Positions 1 through 10,867 of a stretch of 64,000 nucleotides of DNA are shown here, one piece after another. The stretch comes from Porphyra umbilicalis (taxonomy: Eukaryota > Rhodophyta > Bangiophyceae > Bangiales > Bangiaceae). The stretch covers positions 1 to 64,000 of the forward strand of contig KV918933.1 in assembly GCA_002049455.2 (NCBI GenBank), written 5' to 3'. Under the pieces are notes generated by a model. The model was given only the letters and a program-made list of their open reading frames with translations, was not told where the DNA came from and did not search any database. Position 1 is the stretch's first letter. Each line of letters opens with the position of its first letter. The translations under genes were made by a program, and so were the position numbers.

Positions 1-1173
1 TACATTCCCATCCGCCGCTGCACATGCGTCAGCTGTCACTTGAGACAATCGTCGTCGTCTCAGTTTGTTAACAACCTGATGCCTCTCAACAGGCTTCGCC
101 TTCAGACCAGCAGTTGTCATGCTGGCTGTATTAGTCCGCAACCTCTTTCAACGACAAGTGGGGCTTACTTGGGGTGTGCGATGCTCGGTCACGCGACGCG
201 GCTGCCAGACGTGCGTGGTAGAGAGTTTTCTGCGTGGCAACACCACCAGCACAGCGCACTCGGTCGGGCCCACTGGACACTACTAAGGATGGTGCTTTGA
301 GGTGCTGGGACGTGGGCTACAGCCCACATGCGCCACAGTGTCACGAGGGTGGGCCCCCCCAAGAAGATTCGGGTATCAGTGGTTGATTCTGAGCGGCCGT
401 TCCTGCCCAGAGTCATCACCCAAGGGTGGGTGCATCTGATCCCAGCTGCAAGCTCCGTGACTGGAAGCCCGATTGTGCCAGATGGGGGTTGAGAAGAGGA
501 AAAGAACAGCCGCAAGCTCCCTGCTACGCAACTCTGTACCAGTCGATTAGGCGCTGTTGCGGCGTGGTGTGAGGCGCCTGCGAGTACATCAGTAGCGTCT
601 CACGCTTCTAAACCAACAGCGTATGGTTCACACTCCAAAGCATACACGTCAGGCGTCGGACCAGCGGAACAACGCTACCTTGCGATGCGTCAACGTTGGT
701 CCGTCGCGGTCCGTCGCCGGTCTACCTACCAGCCAGCGCAGCCGCGCTCACGCGCCGCAGACGACGATGCACCCAAGAGAGCAAAGCGGACGAAGTCCCG
801 TCACGCCAAGTTTTGTGACGCATTTCGTGGTTTCGCGCGTGTTTCGCCACTTGTCATCTCGATTGCACCCGATCTCAACGGTCAATCTTGGCCACAGATG
901 TAGAGTCATGCAGATAGCTGGCGGCTGTGGGGCGCGCTGCGCTCGACAGCTGGAGAATCCTTGCAGGTGCGGACTCTCCCCAACGACCGCCATCGCCTTG
1001 GACGACGCCTGCCGCCCGTCTCGTTGACGACGCGTCCGTCGGCCCGACCTCCCTCCCCCCCGGCATCTGCTCCTATCGACCACAACGTCGTTTCCCCCCC
1101 CCCCACCAGCGACGTGCGCCGCGCTCTTGCCTGCCTCGCCACTCACCCCCGCCCCCCCCCCTTCACCCCCACC
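1..1173. other. upstream region, no gene recognised
   Basis: No convincing coding signal is seen in bases 1-960 on either strand; the open frames there give no recognisable protein. From about 960 the sequence is C-rich and runs without a stop into the DUF2854 gene, so its last part probably holds that gene's promoter and 5' untranslated region. Long C runs lie just before the ATG at 1174. Confidence 0.4.
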
Positions 1174-1965
1174 ATGGCGTTTGTCTCGGCCGTCCCCGTC
1201 GCCCGCGCGCCGGCGGCTGTCGCCTCGTCGGCGGCCTGCACGTGGCGGCAAGGCAGCCGCCTGTCTGCCACCGCTCCCCCCACCTTTCGCCGCGCGACGC
1301 TGGCGGCCACCCCCGTGCGGCGGCGGACCGCCACCCCGACCGCCGCTGCCGAGTCGGACGCGGTGCAGGAGAAGGAAATCCCCTTTGAGATCCGCGGCTT
1401 CTCCCTCGCCAACGTTGGCCTGCTCTTTGGTTTTGCCATCACCGGCTACTCGTTTGTCACCTACTTTGCGTCCAACGGGACGGCGTCGGCCACCTCCCTC
1501 GGCTTTGTGTATGGCGTGCCGGTGCTCCTCATTGGGTGCGCGCTCAAGTATGCGGAGCTGCAGCCGGTGCCGCTCACGTCGACGCCCGCGGGGTTGGCGG
1601 CGCGGGAGGCCACCGCCACGGACATCCAAAAGAAAATTGTGTCGGACGTGACGCGCCACCGGTATGGGGATGAGGCGCACCTCGCCGCCGCCCTCCGCGC
1701 GCTGTCGCTCGTGCCCCGCGGGGCGGCCGCCCCCGAGCTGATGCGTGCCGCCGAGACGACCAGCGACGCGGGGGAGTACGTGTTGGCCCTCGAATTTTTT
1801 TCCAAGGAAACCCCCTACAAGACGTGGGCGGACGTGCGGGAGCGGTGCGAGCGGTTCTTTGGGCCGGACATCCGGGCGGAGGTGACCAAACTCGACGGGG
1901 AGAAGCGGCTCGTGGAGCTCAAGTTGATTAGCACGCGCAAGGCGGGGGAGCCGGTGGCGGCTTGA
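1174..1965 (+). CDS. plastid-targeted DUF2854 membrane protein
   Basis: Single-exon gene of 263 residues. The frame is open further upstream, but ATG 1174 has a good Kozak context (caccATGG) and opens a typical transit-peptide-like leader rich in Ala, Arg, Ser and Thr (residues 1-65). Two hydrophobic segments follow at about 78-98 (contains GLLFGFAITGYSFVTYFA) and 106-126 (contains FVYGVPVLLIGCALKYAEL), a pair I recognise from the DUF2854 family of cyanobacteria, algae and plants. The soluble C-terminal half carries further family-like segments (KIVSDVTRHRYGDEAHL; RCERFFGPDIRAEV). The function of the family is not known to me; a thylakoid or envelope membrane location is inferred from the leader, the two membrane spans and the cyanobacterial relatives. 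It is convergent with the Gemin2 gene, their stops lying about 300 bp apart. Confidence 0.85.
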   Translation: MAFVSAVPVARAPAAVASSAACTWRQGSRLSATAPPTFRRATLAATPVRRRTATPTAAAESDAVQEKEIPFEIRGFSLANVGLLFGFAITGYSFVTYFASNGTASATSLGFVYGVPVLLIGCALKYAELQPVPLTSTPAGLAAREATATDIQKKIVSDVTRHRYGDEAHLAAALRALSLVPRGAAAPELMRAAETTSDAGEYVLALEFFSKETPYKTWADVRERCERFFGPDIRAEVTKLDGEKRLVELKLISTRKAGEPVAA

Positions 1966-2268
1966 GCGGGGGGGGGCGGTGCGGCGACGGGACGGGCGGA
2001 CGGCGGGGGCACGGGGCAGCTGGTTGCTCGAGGGGGGGTGGTGGATGCTTGCGCGTGGGTGTTGCATGCGTGGGCTGCACGGTGCTGCGTACGCGCGGTG
2101 CCACGGGGAGGGCGGCTGCACGGGCGCGAGGCGGGCAGGCAGCCGCGCCAGACCGCTGACATGCATGCACAGGGTGCGTGCGTCGCTGCACCGACCAACG
2201 CAAGGATAAAACAAGACCGACGGTGTCGCTTGCCGCCCGCCCCGCCCCCCACGGTTGTGCGGGCGCCT
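1966..2268. other. convergent intergenic region
   Basis: About 300 bp between the stops of the DUF2854 gene (+) and the Gemin2 gene (-). It presumably holds both 3' untranslated regions. No repeat, RNA gene or clear polyadenylation signal was recognised. Confidence 0.5.
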
Positions 2269-3203
2269 CTAGAGCTCCCCCGGCGCGGCCTGCCCAAACA
2301 CCACCCCAAACACCGTTAGAAAGACGTTGACCATGGCCAGCAGCGCTGCCGCGTCGCCCCCAACCGCAGCGGGTGCCGCTGCCCCGACCGCCGCGGCACC
2401 GCCGGCGCCCGCTCGGGCAGCGTCCCCAGCCGCCGCCGGCAGGGCACCGTCGACCCCCCCTTCCGCCCGCCGATCCTCCCCAGCCGCCTGTCTCACGGCA
2501 GCGGGGCCCTCCCCCGCTGCTCGTGCGGCCGTGGCGCCCGCCGCGCCCCCCCCCCCCCCCTCCCTCCCCCCGCCGACTCTGCGTCCGCCGCGACCGCCGC
2601 GTCCGCCCCCACCGCCGCGTCCGCCCCCACCACCGCGTCCGCCGCCGCCGCCGCCGCCGCCGCCGCGGCGAGCGCCCCCCGGCTCGGCCGCAAGACCATA
2701 AACAGCCCCCGCGCCGCCGCCGCCGTTGGCGCGTCGACGGGCGGCGCCGCCGCCGCGGCCGCCCCAAACAACCACACCGACCGGCCGGCCGCCGCCAAGG
2801 CCGCCGCCGCCGCCACGGCCGCGGCCGCGTCGGGGGCGGCGGGGGCGGCGGGGGCGGCGCCCCCCCCGCGCCGCCGCCCCGACCCGCCGCCGCCGCCGCC
2901 GCTCGCCGCCGCCGCGGCCGCCGCCGCCGCCGGTGCCGCCGCCGGTGCCGCCGCCGCCGCCGCGTCGGCGGCGGCCGCTGAGAGCCACCCCTCAAAGTGG
3001 CGCAGCAGCGCCGCCGCGGCGCGGGGGGTGAGGTCCGCCGCCCCGCCGCCGGTGCGGCCGCCGCCGCCGCCCCACACGAGCGCACGCCACCCGCCCTCGT
3101 CGGCGGGGGCGGGGTGGCGCCGGCCGCGCCGCGCCGGCGCGGCGCCACCCCCACCCGCGCCCCCCCCGCCGCCACCGCCGCCGCGCCCGCCGCCGCTGCC
3201 GCT

Positions 3204-3244
<41 letters not shown>

Positions 3245-3345
3245 CGTGGGCGGCCGCCACCACCGCTTGGAGGTCACCAAAGGCGGCGGCGAGGGCGGCG
3301 ACGGCCGCCGGCGGCGGCGCGCCGCCGTCGGGCGCCCCCTCGGCG

Positions 3346-3382
<37 letters not shown>

Positions 3383-3620
3383 GCACGTCGACCGACCGCC
3401 GGTGGCGGCGCCCCTCCCCCCCGGCGCACCGCGCCGCGGCCGGCGGCGGCGGCGCGACGGTCACGGCGGGGGCGGTGCGCGCCTCCCACCGCACGCGGCG
3501 GAGGTACTCGGCGGCGGTCGCCGGCGGCCCCGACGCCCAGTCGGGCGCCGCATCGTCCACGGCGAGGGCGCGGCGGGGCGCGTCGGCGACGCTGCCGTCC
3601 TCTGAGGAGGACCAACCGCA

Positions 3621-3654
<34 letters not shown>

Positions 3655-3707
3655 GCACGGCGCCGCCGCCGGGCGGGCGCCGGCGACGCGCCGCCGCCGC
3701 TGCCGCT

Positions 3708-3745
<38 letters not shown>

Positions 3746-3812
3746 GGGCGCCGGCGTCGACCGACGCGCCGCCGGCGTCGGGGGCGGCGCCAGCGTCGGC
3801 GTCGAGCGCCAT
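2269..3812 (-). CDS. GEMIN2: Gemin2/SIP1-like SMN-complex protein (one frame break)
   Basis: The Gemin2 family binds SMN and Sm proteins and helps load the Sm ring onto spliceosomal snRNAs. On the minus strand, from an ATG at 3812, the frame carries the family block AEYLRRVRWEARTAPAVTVA, then ADEGGWRALVWG, then LTPRAAAALLRHFEGWL and GRSVWLFG, in the family order. Between them are long poly-Pro, poly-Gly and poly-Ala insertions, including one encoded by a 33-base G run at 3621-3653. The frame then changes at a 15-base C run (2546-2560); the next frame ends AALLAMVNVFLTVFGVVFGQ, which resembles the Gemin2 C-terminal helix, with a TAG stop at 2269-2271. I take this as one gene with an error or polymorphism in the homopolymer. 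It is divergent from the TPLATE-like gene. The family call rests on short motifs because of the low-complexity insertions. Confidence 0.72.
3621..3653 (+). repeat. 33-base G homopolymer
   Basis: An uninterrupted run of 33 G inside the Gemin2-like coding region, where it encodes poly-proline on the minus strand. A second run of 27 G lies at 3862-3888. Such tracts can form G-quadruplexes and are prone to length errors in sequencing. Confidence 0.95.
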
Positions 3813-4351
3813 GGACGGTGGGGGCTGCTGACCGAGATGGCGGGGGACGAGGGGGGTGCTTGGGGGGGGGGGGGGGGGGGGGGGGGGGACACAGCGCCGC
3901 GCGTGCACGGACAGCACGTCGCCCCGGTGCGGCCGCACACGGCGCCGTGTGGCGGCGCGTGCCATGACGGGGGCGGGGGCGTGGCGGCGATTCGGCTCAA
4001 TTCAGGGTGTCGGCGGGACTCGCGCCCCGCGTCGGACTGTCTCCTGGGTGGACGCGTTTGCGTCCGCGCCGTCCCCCCCCCCCGCCCCCGCCGCCGTGCG
4101 CCCGCCGCGGCGTGCGCGCCGCCCGCTTTGTACCGACCGACGCACGCGCCCTTGCCTCCCCTCTGCAGCTGCCATTGAGCTGCCGCGTCCACCTAAAAAA
4201 AAAGGTGCGCTTGACGTCCCCGCCGGTGCCGTCGGCAGCCCCGCCCGTCGGTCGGTGCGCGCGCCGGCCGCCGGCGGCGTCCGCTGCCCCCCCCCCCCCC
4301 CCCGCCTCTGACCCGACGCCGCCCGACGCGGCAGCCAAACCCGCCACGGGG
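3813..4351. promoter_or_regulatory. divergent promoter region
   Basis: About 540 bp between the starts of the Gemin2-like gene (-) and the TPLATE-like gene (+), so it should carry both promoters. It contains a 27-base G run at 3862-3888. No TATA box is evident. The location is inferred only from gene orientation. Confidence 0.4.
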
Positions 4352-7300
4352 ATGGTGGTCCCCCCCCCGCGGGGGTGTCCGCCTCCCCAAAGGCCGTCTC
4401 CAAGGCGCTCGCGCGGCAAGACACCCAACGCGCCACGCTGCACCGGCTGCTCGGGTTGGCGGCGGCGGGGCAGGACTGCGCGGTCGCCGCGCCAGGTACG
4501 TCGGGGGCCCCCCCTCCTCCTCCCTCGGTTTGGGTTTTTTTTTTTTTTTTTGTTGGTTTCTCGTGCGGTTCCGCCCCCTGGGCTGGACGCCAGCCGCCGA
4601 CGGGGGCGGCACGCCGGCCGTCGGCCGCCGCGCGGCCGCGCGGTGTGGACGGGCCGGTGCACCACGGCGCAGGCGCGGCCGACTGACGGCACCCCCGGGC
4701 GTGCGGCTTGCTGTCTTGACCGTCCGTGTCTGCTCCTCCCCGACCCCCTACGTGGCTGCCCGCCCCGCGGCGGGGCGCCTGCCCTTTCCGTCCCCCCCCC
4801 CCCCCCCCCGCGCGCCGCAGAAATCATCCGCTACTGCCTCGCCTCCTCCACCGGCAACCTGCCGCCGACGCTCACGCTCGCGCTCGACGTCCTCGTCGCG
4901 TCGCTGCCCGACGGCACCCCCGCGTGGGCGCCCGTCGTGCCGCTCCTCGCCGCCCGCCTGCGGGCGGCGACGCCCCCCGCCCTCCGCGCCGCAACCGCCG
5001 CCGCCGCGTCGGCGCTGCCGCCGACGCCGCTCGCCGCGCTCGTCGCGGCGGCCACGTCGGATATTGATGACGCGGCGCGGGGGGGGGGGGTGCCCGTCCG
5101 GCTGGCGGCGCTCCGCCTCGCCGCCGCGGCGGTGTGTCGGGACCGCCCGCTGACGGCCTTTGCGGGGGGGGCCGCCGCCTTGGGGGGGGGGGGGCGGCGG
5201 CGGCACGGCGCCCCCGGCAGACGCGGGGACGGGGGCGGTGGTGGTGGCGGCCGGCAATGGGCTGTCTGCGACCGCCGGGGGGGGGTCCATCCCCTCTCCC
5301 CCGTCACCGCCGTGGCGGTCGTCCCCCCCCCCGGCACGGTGGCGGCCGCCGCTGGCGCCGCCACCACCACCGCCGCCGGCGCACCCGCCGCCGACACGGC
5401 GGCGGCGGCGGCCGCCCACCTCCGCACCTGCCTGTCGACGCTCCTCGGCACGCTCGTCGACGCGGCGACGGCCGACGCGGACGCGGGCGTGGCGCTCGCT
5501 GCCCTCACCCCCCTCACCGCCCTCGCGGCCGGGGCGGGCGGGTCGGCCACCCCCCCCACGCCGCTGCGGGCGGCGCGCGACGCGCTCGCGGCGACCATCC
5601 TGCACCTGCTGCTGCCGGCCGCGCCGCGGCTCGCACCCCGCCTCGGGGCGCTCCCCGGCGGCCGCCCGCGCGGCCGCCGCGCCGCCCTCGTGGCCGTCGG
5701 CCGCTTGGCGGTGGCGGCGCTCGCGACGGGGGAGCCCCCCGCCGACGCGGGCGCGGCCGACCCCGCCGCGTGGGCGGTCGGGTGGGTCGACGCGACGCTC
5801 CTGCCGGCGACCGCCGACGGGGGTGGGGCGGATACGGCAACGGCGCTGGCGGCGGCGCACCTGCTGCTCGGCGCCGCCGCGCGTGCGGCGCGGCCGGCGC
5901 TCGCCGCGTCCCGCCCCCGGTGGGTCGTCCGCGGCGTGGCGGCGCTGACGCGGCTGGCCACAGCGGCGGGGCCGGGGGGGATGGCCCCGCCCGTCCGCTC
6001 CGCCGCCGTGTCGGCGGCGGTGGCGGGCCTCGGCGCGGCGGCCAAGGATGGGAGCGGCGAGGTGAGCCGCCCGTGGCTCGCCTCGGCCGCCGTGCAGCTG
6101 CTGCCGCTGGTCGTGCGGGAGCTCCGTGTTGCCGACCGGGCGGCGGGGTTGGCGGTGCTCGCGGGGGTGGTGGTCGAAGTCGACTTGGCCGCCGCGGGCG
6201 GCGGCGGCGGCGGCGGTGGCGGCGGGGGTGGGGGCGGTGCCGCCAGCCCGTCGGGCGACGCCCTCCGCTCGTTTCTCGGCAGCGGCCCGACGCGGTCGCT
6301 GCTGACCGCCGCGGCTGCGGGGGGGGAGGCGGCGGACCTCGGCGGGGAGCTCGTGGCTGCCATTGCGGGCGCGCTGCTGGCGGCCGCCCGCCGCATTGCG
6401 GGGGTTGGCCACGCGGGCGTCAAGGCCGCCCTCACCGACGCGTGGGCGGGGCTCCTCGGCGCCGCCGTGCCCGCCCTGTCGGGCGTCCTCGGCTGGCGGG
6501 GGCTCCCGCCGGGCCGCGGCGGCGGCGGCGTCGGCGGCGGCGGCGTTGCGTATGGGCGGGAGGGGTGGTTGAAGCTCGTTGACGCGCTCGGCCAACACGC
6601 GGCCTTTGCCGAGCGCGTTGCGGGCGCGCCGTTGCCCGAAGGCGGCGCCTATGAGCGCGCGCAGGAGCTCCTCGTCCGCTCGGCGGGGCGCCAAACGGAC
6701 GTGCCCGCGCGCGCCGCGTCGCTCCTGTGCGTCACCGACCACTTCCTCGCGTCGGGGTTAAAGGCCGAGGCCAACGCGGGCCTCGTCCTCAAAGCCGTTT
6801 GGCGGCACTTGACGGCGGGGTTTCGGGACCCGGCAGCCGCCGCCGCGGCCGTGGCCGGCGGCCGCTTGTGGGCCGACGCGGCGACCGCCGTGCGCCGCCG
6901 CCCCGCCGTCACGCGCCTCGCGGCGGGCTCCAACACCCGCACCGCGGGGCCGGCGGGCACCGCCACCGCCGCCGCCGCCGTGGCGCGCGGCACGTACGTG
7001 GCGCCCGACGGCAGCCGCCGCCGCCGGTACGTGTCGACCTCTGCGGCGGTGGCCAACTCGGGGTTGGCCCTCCTCGACGGCCTCTCGGCGGCCGCCGCGT
7101 CGGTGACACTCGGCGAGTCCACGACCGGCAGCGTCGGGCTGCTGCGGCGGGGCTCCACCGCCGCCCCGCCGCCCGTCGCCGAGTCGGGGGAGGGCGCGGG
7201 CGGCGGTCCGCCGCCGCCGCCGCCACCGCCGCCGCTGCCGCCGTGGACGACGACGCTTGATGGGGATCGCGCCGAGTCGGGCATGGCCGCCATTGCCGCC

Positions 7301-8143
7301 CTCGTGCGCCACGTGCCGCGCGCGGCAGGCGCGGCGGCGGCGCTCGTCGCCCGCTACCGCGCGCTGCTGCGGGTGGCGGGCGGCGGCCGCCCGGGCGGCG
7401 CCGACGCGACCGCTGACGCGGCGGCGGCGGCCACCGCCGCCGCCCTCGACGTGTACGTGGCGGCGGCAGCCGCCGCCGCCGCTGGCGCGAGTGCGGGGCC
7501 GCCGGCGCCGTCCCCCCCCGTGCCCGCCGTGGCCGCCGCGGCGGCGCGGGCGGGCCCCCCACCGCGGCGTCCCGCCGGGGCGGGCCCCCCCGCCGACGGG
7601 CACGCGTGGATGGGGGAGGTGGCCAACACGGCCGTCCTCACGTCGTCGCGCCTCGGCGGCGGCGCCGCCGCCCTCCGCTCGGCCATTGTGGCCGAAGACG
7701 CGGCGCTGCGCGGCGCGGCGGCCGCCGCCGCCGCGCGGCGGCCGCTGCACGCCCACACGTTTGACGGCGTCGGGCCGGGCGCGCCGGCGGCGGCGCCGCC
7801 CGCGTGGACCGACGCGGTCACCGTGTCGGGCGCCGCCGACGCGGTGCGGGTGGACGTGGCGCACGCGCCGGCGGCGGCGGCGGGCGCCGTGCGCGTGCGG
7901 GTGGTGGTTGCCAACCGCACGCGGTGGGCCATCCCAAACGCGCGGCTGGTGCTCGCCGCGGGGGGGGCCGTCGCGCCCGTGCCGGGCGCCACCACGGCGT
8001 GGGCGCTCGGCGCGCTGCCGCCGGGCGCCGCCGCGCCGGTGGTTGAGACGGTTCTGGGCGTGCGGGGGGGGGACGCGACCGCCGGCCGCGTTGCCCTGAC
8101 GGCGTACATTGGGCGGCCTGTGGGGGCGCCCGGTGCGGCGGCG

Positions 8144-8184
<41 letters not shown>

Positions 8185-8833
8185 CGGCGGGGGCGGCGGC
8201 GCCCCCCCCCCCCCCCCCCACTCCCCGCCGCCGACGGCCTCACCCCCCTCACGTACGTGGCGCAGGCGGCGCTGCCGTACCGCATCCCCACCACGGACGT
8301 GCTGCTGCTCCGCGGCGTCGTTGCCGGCGCGGGCGCCGACGTCTTTCGGCGGCGGTGGGACGGCCTCCGCGCCGGCACGGGCTTGCAAGCGTACCTCCCC
8401 CGGGGCACGCCCCTCTCCGCCGCCGCCGCCGCCATTGTGCGCGGCAGCGGCGGCGGCATGGCGGTTGTGGACGGCCTCGCGGGCGGCGGCCGCGCGTTGC
8501 TCCTCGCCGCCGACGGCGCGGGCGGCGGCTCGGCGGCGGTGGCGCTGCTGGCGCCCGAGGCGGTCGGCGTTGGCGGCGACGCTGTCGGGCCCGCGGTCGT
8601 GTACGTTGGCGTGCGGGGGGGGGGGGGGGGACCGCCACCCAGCTGGGGGAGGAGGTGGGGGGGTGGCTCGCGGGGGGGGGTTGCGCCTCCTCGGCGACGC
8701 GGCGGCGGGGTGGATGGGGGGGGTGGGGGGGGGGGTGCGCCCGCAAGACGCGTTTTTTGTGGAGGATTCGGGGGGGCGGGGGGCCGTCGAGCGCTGGCGC
8801 GCCGCGTACCGGGAGCGGATGGCGTACGCGTGA
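4352..8833 (+). CDS. TPLATE: TPLATE-like subunit of the TSET/TPLATE adaptor complex (one intron, frame breaks)
   Basis: TPLATE is the large adaptin-like subunit of the TSET endocytic coat. Exon 1 ends at 4495 after ATLHRLLGLAAAGQDCAVAA; exon 2 resumes at 4821 with EIIRYCLASS. The Ala-rich alpha-helical body is open from 4821 to about 8200. Matches to plant TPLATE as I remember it are clearest near the C terminus: an appendage-like beta region (about 7800-8140), then ALPYRIPTTDVLLLRG (8270) and ATQLGEEVGGWLAGGG (8630-8680). The conserved frame moves at three homopolymers: C18 at 8202-8219, G16 at 8615-8630 and G9 at 8672-8680, ending ERWRAAYRERMAYA at 8833. The only nearby ATG (4352) is out of frame with exon 1 across a C9 run, so the start is uncertain. 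A more general adaptin or beta-COP-like protein is the alternative. Confidence 0.6.
4496..4820 (+). other. spliceosomal intron of the TPLATE-like gene
   Basis: Donor CAG|GTACG at 4496, acceptor GCCGCAG| ending at 4820 after a long C-rich tract; the intron also holds a 16-base T run near 4536-4551. Splicing is phase 1 and makes a Glu codon that joins two segments which both align with TPLATE-type N termini. Length 325 bp. Confidence 0.75.
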
Positions 8834-9261
8834 CGCGTGGGGGGGGGGCGGGGGGGCGCGAGCGCCGCAGACGGAGGACCAGGTGGGGTGGCGAGCGGGC
8901 TCGTCCACTTTCCCACCCCGGTTAGTGGGCGTGTCGCCACGCCGGTGTGGGTTCCCATGACATGGCTACATTTAACGGACGGCCGCAGGCAGCTCCCGGC
9001 CAACAGACGGCCCGCGCACGCCGGCAGCGGCACGCGCGTCTGGGACGGCGCGTGCCGCCCCCCCTCCCCCCTATGGTCTGCACCCCACCCCCGCGTGTCG
9101 CCCCGCACGGGCCGTCACCCCCGTCCGCCCGGTCGGGCGGATCGGCGCCGCCCGCCCCGTCTATCACCTCTCGCCACTCTGGTGCGCCGCGCACACCCAC
9201 GCGCTGCTCCCGGCGCCGCACCAGGCGTCGCCGCCGCACCCCCCCACGCCCCCCGCCCACC
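8834..9261. other. convergent intergenic region
   Basis: About 430 bp between the stops of the TPLATE-like gene (+) and the eIF4B-like gene (-). C-rich, with short G runs just after 8833. No further gene seen. Confidence 0.5.
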
Positions 9262-10624
9262 CTACGAGGTCTTCTCCTCCACAGTCAGCGCCGCAAACTT
9301 GTTGGCGACCGGCGCCTCGCCGTCGCCGCCCTCCCCCCAGCGGCAGTCGGTGTGGCGCCGCCACCGCCCGACGGGGACGGTGACACTGCCGACGCTGTCG
9401 CCGCCGACAGCGAGCCCGGGCCGGCGGTCCTCCCCCCCCCCCCCTCACGCCCCGGCATCGGCACTGGCGGCACGGTCGGACCGCGGCGGGACGGGCCAAA
9501 CGGGCCGTCCCCCCCCCTGCCGCCGGTGCCCGACGTGGTCGGGGTCGCCCCCCGGCGGAGCCCCCCCCCCCTCCCCCCCCGCCGGCGGAGCCCTTGGCCG
9601 CCTCCACCGCCTCTTCCCGCAGCACGTGGGCGGGGATATCGAGCGGCAATATCGGCTTCGTGCGCGGCGCTAGCTGCAGCGGCCGCCGGCCGGGCGTGAC
9701 GGGCACGGGCGGGGAGGGGCCGCTGCCGAGCCTCCCCGGCCCGCCCGACCCACCGGCCGACGAGGGTGGGCGGGAGCTCGCAAACGCGCCCGACGCCGAG
9801 AGCGGTGTCCGCGGACCCCCGGGGCCGTCGCCGCCGCCGCCGACGCCGCCGCCGCCGGCCGACCACGGGGAGCCAGGCGGCACGCCGCGGGTACTAAACG
9901 GGCCCGCCCCGCCGCCGAGGCCGCCACCGCCGCCGCCACCGCCGCCGCCGCCAACCCCCGGCGGGCCGCCCGCGCCGCCGTCGCTGTGAAAGCCAAACGA
10001 GCCCGAGTGGCTCCGCGCGTCACCCCCGGCAGGCCCGCCGCCGCCACCGACGGGTGTGTAGCGGGAGCGTTCCCGCGGGCTCGGCCCCGGCCCGCCCCCC
10101 CCAAACCCGCTCGACCGCGACTCCTCCGCATTGATCCGCAGCGGCCGCCCGCGGAAGCGCGTGCCGTTGCGCCCAATCGCGCGCGCCTGCGAGTCCGCGT
10201 CGCCAAAGTCGACAAACGCGTGCTTGACGTTGCCCGAATCCGCGTGCCGCAAGATCCGCACGTCCGTCACGACGCAGTCATTGAAAAAGGCGGTGAGCTC
10301 CGCCTCGTCCGTTTCGGCCAAGCCCGCAACAAAGCAGGTGTAGCGCTCGCGCCCGCCGCCGCCGCCACCGCCGCCGCCACCGCCCATTGGGGGGACCCCA
10401 CCGCCCCCGCGCGGCGTGGCGCTGTCGGGAAAGCCATAACTGCGGGGCGCCCCCGATTGGGGCGTGCCGCCGCCGCCGCCGCCGCCGCCACGCGACGCAA
10501 ACGCCGATCCACGTTCGCCAAAGCCGCCGCCGCCCCCGCCGTCACGGCCGCCGCCAAAGCCACCGCCGCCGCTGCCGCCGCGGTCGCCACCGCGGTCGCG
10601 GGTGCCAAACGCGCCACCGCCCAT

Positions 10625-10657
<33 letters not shown>

Positions 10658-10867
10658 CGGCGTACGGCCGCCGCCGCCACCAGGTCCCCCGTGGCGGGCG
10701 GAGAAGGGCCGCGAAGCGGCGGCCGCGGCCGACTTGGATTCCGCCTCGGCGGCGGCGGCGGCGGCGGCGGCCACAGCCGCGGGATCGGGCTTGTAAGTGC
10801 CGAAGTCGTTGTCATCGTCGCCCTCGGACAGGTCGGCCCAGTCGGCCGCCTCCCCAGACGTCGACAT
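9262..10867 (-). CDS. EIF4B: eIF4B-like RRM translation initiation factor (frame breaks near the 3' end)
   Basis: eIF4B stimulates the eIF4A helicase during mRNA recruitment. The minus-strand frame from ATG 10867 begins with the acidic Trp segment DWADLSEGDDDNDFG, passes a Gly-rich region (residues 60-170), and has one RRM at about 175-250 with RNP2-like CFVAGL and RNP1-like KHAFVDFG. A Gly/Arg/Ser region follows, then RPLQLAPRTKP, resembling the short basic motif after the eIF4B RRM. The frame is then lost among C runs between 9548 and 9587 and again at about 9430-9443. In the third frame the sequence reads VTVPVGRW, then DGEAPVANKFAALTVEEKTS and a TAG stop at 9262-9264. That ending resembles the eIF4B C terminus (SKYAALSV in animals), so I extend the gene to it. 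eIF4H is less likely because of this tail. Confidence 0.78.

Noticed and set aside
748-3605. Long frames on both strands giving Arg/Pro/Gly/Ala-rich proteins over the DUF2854 and Gemin2 genes
   Set aside because: They overlap recognised genes in other phases and consist of low-complexity sequence expected by chance where stop codons are rare.
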